From: Fimbriimonadales bacterium
Lineage (GTDB): Bacteria > Armatimonadota > Fimbriimonadia > Fimbriimonadales > ATM1
DNA length: 8,729 bases
NCBI GenBank assembly: GCA_025922995.1
Contig: JAICGT010000031.1
Span: 1 to 8,729, forward strand
Direction: 5' to 3'
Shown: piece after piece, positions 6,650 through 8,729 of the stretch
How the letters are laid out: each line of letters opens with the position of its first letter
Numbering within the stretch: position 1 is the stretch's first letter
The notes under the pieces: model-generated
Seen by the model: only the letters and a program-made list of their open reading frames with translations
Databases searched by the model: none
Told to the model about the DNA's origin: nothing
Position numbers and translations under genes: made by a program

Positions 6650-8729
6650 GATCGACGCCCGCGACCTTCGGCGCAAGTACGTCGACTTCTTCGAATCTAA
6701 GGGTCATTTACGCCACGCTTCCGCGCCCTTGGTGCCAATCGACGTCGCAGGCAAGCTAGATCAATCGTTGTTGTTCACCGGAGCCGGAATGGTGCAATTC
6801 AAGCCCTATTTTCGAGCGATCGCGGCTCCCCCGTCTCCGAGGCTTGTAACCAGCCAGAAGTGCGTCCGCGCGAAAGACATCGAGGAGGTGGGCAATCCAG
6901 CGCATTTAACATTTTTTGAAATGCTTGGCAATTTCAGCTTTGGAGACTACTTCAAAGCCTTGGCCATAGATTACGCCTGGGAGTTTCTTACCGATGCTCA
7001 ATGGCTCGACCTCGATCCGCAGCTGCTCTGCGTTACAGTGTTCGAAGACGACGACGAAGCTTACGATCTCTGGGCGTCGAAATGGCGAAGCATAGATATT
7101 GAACCGGCGACTCGAATCCATCGACTGGGAGAGGACGCTAATTACTGGCCGGCGGGCGCCTTGTCGAACGGCCCTCCCGGCCCTTGCGGCCCGTGCAGCG
7201 AAATTTTCTACAGAACCTCGGAAGCAAATGAATTAACCGCCGACTTTGTTACGGACGAAGCAGCCGGCAAGTGGCTGGAGATTTGGAATCTCGTTTTTAT
7301 GCAATACGAGTGGAAGGGCGTACTTAACGACCAGGAGAACCCGCACTTAGGATACAGGAAACTCGGTTTAGATCCACTTCCGCAAAAGAACATCGACACC
7401 GGCATGGGTCTCGAGCGAACCGCTCGCGTTCTCGGGAACTTCGAGAGCGTGTACGACACCGACGTTTTCTCACCGATTATCGAGGCTGTTGCCGCCCGGG
7501 CAAATTGCAAGTACGGAGACAGTGCCGAGAAGGACCGCGCGATTAGGATTATCGCGGATCATATGCGCACCGCGTCATTTTGTATTGCCGACGGGATCCT
7601 ACCGTCGAATACCGGCCGCGGATACGTATTGCGTAGGTTGATTCGAAGGTCGATTCTTAAAGGAACGCGAACCCTGGGCATTAAAGGGCAGTTTATTTCG
7701 GAGTTGTTCGACGCCGTTGTCACTGCACTCGGAGACCCATACGTCGAGCTGTCAGAACGGTCCGACGCCATCAAAAACACCCTTGCGCTTGAAGAATCAG
7801 CCTTTCTGAAGACGATGAAACAGGGTCACGAGCGCTTCGACGAGTTAATGACGGAAAAAGGGCGAGTGGACGGCCACGACGCGTTCTTCCTTTACGACAC
7901 TTTCGGATTTCCGTTCGAAGTTACGCAGGAGTTGGCCCGTGAAATCGACCAGGATATCGACGAGGACGAATTTCGAGCAGCGCTGAAACAGGCGCAAGAT
8001 AAATCGCGAACCGCACGAGGCGCAGGCGACGTTTTCGGAGGTGAGGGCGAAGCAATCATCCTTGCAACCGCGCACGACGCGCCGACGCATTCGACATTCG
8101 TGGGGTACGACCGAGTTCGCCACGCAACACGATTGGTGCAGATTAGCCCTAGGTTTGGCAAAACCAACCTGACTACGGGCGATTTTCAAATCTGCCTCGA
8201 AGAAACGCCCTTCTACGCTGAGTCCGGCGGCCAAGTCGGCGACACCGGAACAATCGAGGGTGAGGACTTTGCGTTTAGAGTAACGAACACTTGGCAAGAG
8301 ATGGGCCAGATGTGGCATGATGCGCAAGTCGTTGAGTTTAGCCAAGAGCTTGCCGGCCTCGATGCCGAAGCGATTGGCTCGATATTGCAGTCCGGTGCTT
8401 TTTTTGCGCCCGTGCTTGCAACAGTGGACGTCGATCGTAGGCTGCACATCATGAGGAACCATACGGCGACCCACTTATTGCATGCTGCGCTGAGAAATGA
8501 GGTGGGTAGCCATGTTACGCAGGCCGGCTCTCTGGTCGCGCCGGATCGCCTCAGATTCGATTTCACGCACGGAAAGGCGCTTTCGAATAGCGAATTACGC
8601 GCAGTCGAAGAGGCTGTAAACAGGCGAATCGCGGAAGCGCTGCCGGTTAGGATCCATTTGAATGTTCCGATAAATGAAGCTCGTACGCTCGGCGCGATGA
8701 TGCTATTCGGAGAGAAATACGGTGATTAC
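6633..8729 (+). CDS. alaS: Alanyl-tRNA synthetase, 3' end cut by window edge
   Basis: The frame is open to the last base: 699 residues from ATT 6633, of about 870-890 expected. The enzyme charges tRNA-Ala with alanine in the cytoplasm and clears mischarged Ser and Gly. The class II aminoacylation core shows LLFTGAGMVQFKPYF, TSQKCVRAKDIEEVG, HLTFFEMLGNFSFGDYFK, GPPGPCGPCSEIFY, NIDTGMGLERTARVL and NTGRGYVLRRLIRRS. The central part has LYDTFGFPFEVTQELA. The editing domain has AESGGQVGDTG and NHTATHLL with the metal ligands His610 and His614. The frame ends within LGAMMLFGEKYGDY, just before the expected CGGTH zinc-ligand motif. Start choice is the open question. ATT 6633 has GGAGG 6 nt upstream and gives an N-terminus of normal length (MSTSARIDARDLRRKYVDFF). 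GTG 6600 or TTG 6606 would add 11 or 9 residues, have no good Shine-Dalgarno sequence and overlap metH by 50 or 44 nt. With the ATT start the overlap with metH is 17 nt. Confidence 0.95.
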   Translation, partial: MSTSARIDARDLRRKYVDFFESKGHLRHASAPLVPIDVAGKLDQSLLFTGAGMVQFKPYFRAIAAPPSPRLVTSQKCVRAKDIEEVGNPAHLTFFEMLGNFSFGDYFKALAIDYAWEFLTDAQWLDLDPQLLCVTVFEDDDEAYDLWASKWRSIDIEPATRIHRLGEDANYWPAGALSNGPPGPCGPCSEIFYRTSEANELTADFVTDEAAGKWLEIWNLVFMQYEWKGVLNDQENPHLGYRKLGLDPLPQKNIDTGMGLERTARVLGNFESVYDTDVFSPIIEAVAARANCKYGDSAEKDRAIRIIADHMRTASFCIADGILPSNTGRGYVLRRLIRRSILKGTRTLGIKGQFISELFDAVVTALGDPYVELSERSDAIKNTLALEESAFLKTMKQGHERFDELMTEKGRVDGHDAFFLYDTFGFPFEVTQELAREIDQDIDEDEFRAALKQAQDKSRTARGAGDVFGGEGEAIILATAHDAPTHSTFVGYDRVRHATRLVQISPRFGKTNLTTGDFQICLEETPFYAESGGQVGDTGTIEGEDFAFRVTNTWQEMGQMWHDAQVVEFSQELAGLDAEAIGSILQSGAFFAPVLATVDVDRRLHIMRNHTATHLLHAALRNEVGSHVTQAGSLVAPDRLRFDFTHGKALSNSELRAVEEAVNRRIAEALPVRIHLNVPINEARTLGAMMLFGEKYGDY

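Noticed and set aside
7845..8474. 209-codon open frame antisense to alaS
   Set aside because: It is opposite conserved AlaS motifs such as DTFGFPFE and HTATHLL; the composition looks like a shadow and there is no start signal.

Overview
The window is a compact bacterial chromosomal segment of moderately high GC. It looks like housekeeping metabolism next to cell-surface genes. I see no insertion sequence, tRNA, rRNA, CRISPR array or phage gene. The host is a bacterium with lipoproteins and a heptosyltransferase-type glycosyltransferase, so probably a diderm. A -10-like hexamer ending 6 nt before the folB ATG suggests leaderless transcription, and non-ATG starts are common. Lineages such as Armatimonadota or Deinococcota would fit these traits, but that is a weak inference; the sequence alone does not fix the phylum.

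Layout. Positions 1-918 (minus strand) hold the N-terminal 306 codons of a Wzx/MOP-type polysaccharide flippase that runs off the left edge. A 72-bp divergent intergenic region follows. Five plus-strand genes then lie almost back to back: folB (dihydroneopterin aldolase, 991-1353); a predicted lipoprotein of unknown function (1334-2161, overlapping folB); a GT9 glycosyltransferase (2158-3177, ATGA overlap with the lipoprotein gene); metH (cobalamin-dependent methionine synthase, 3203-6649); and alaS (alanyl-tRNA synthetase, about 6633 to beyond the right edge, overlapping the end of metH).

How they fit together. folB supplies the tetrahydrofolate pathway and MetH uses 5-methyl-tetrahydrofolate, so two one-carbon genes flank an envelope pair (lipoprotein and glycosyltransferase). 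The divergent flippase is also an envelope gene, and the GT9 enzyme could build glycans that such a flippase exports. alaS is an ordinary translation gene attached downstream. The overlaps and short gaps suggest one transcription unit, possibly with an extra start just before metH.

No clearly new multi-gene system is present. The points most worth a second look are: a probable AUU start codon for alaS behind a well-placed GGAGG inside the metH 3' end; the likely leaderless folB promoter; the replacement of the usual aspartate by asparagine in the N-terminal motif of the GT9 protein; and the uncharacterised lipoprotein tied by overlaps to folB and the glycosyltransferase.
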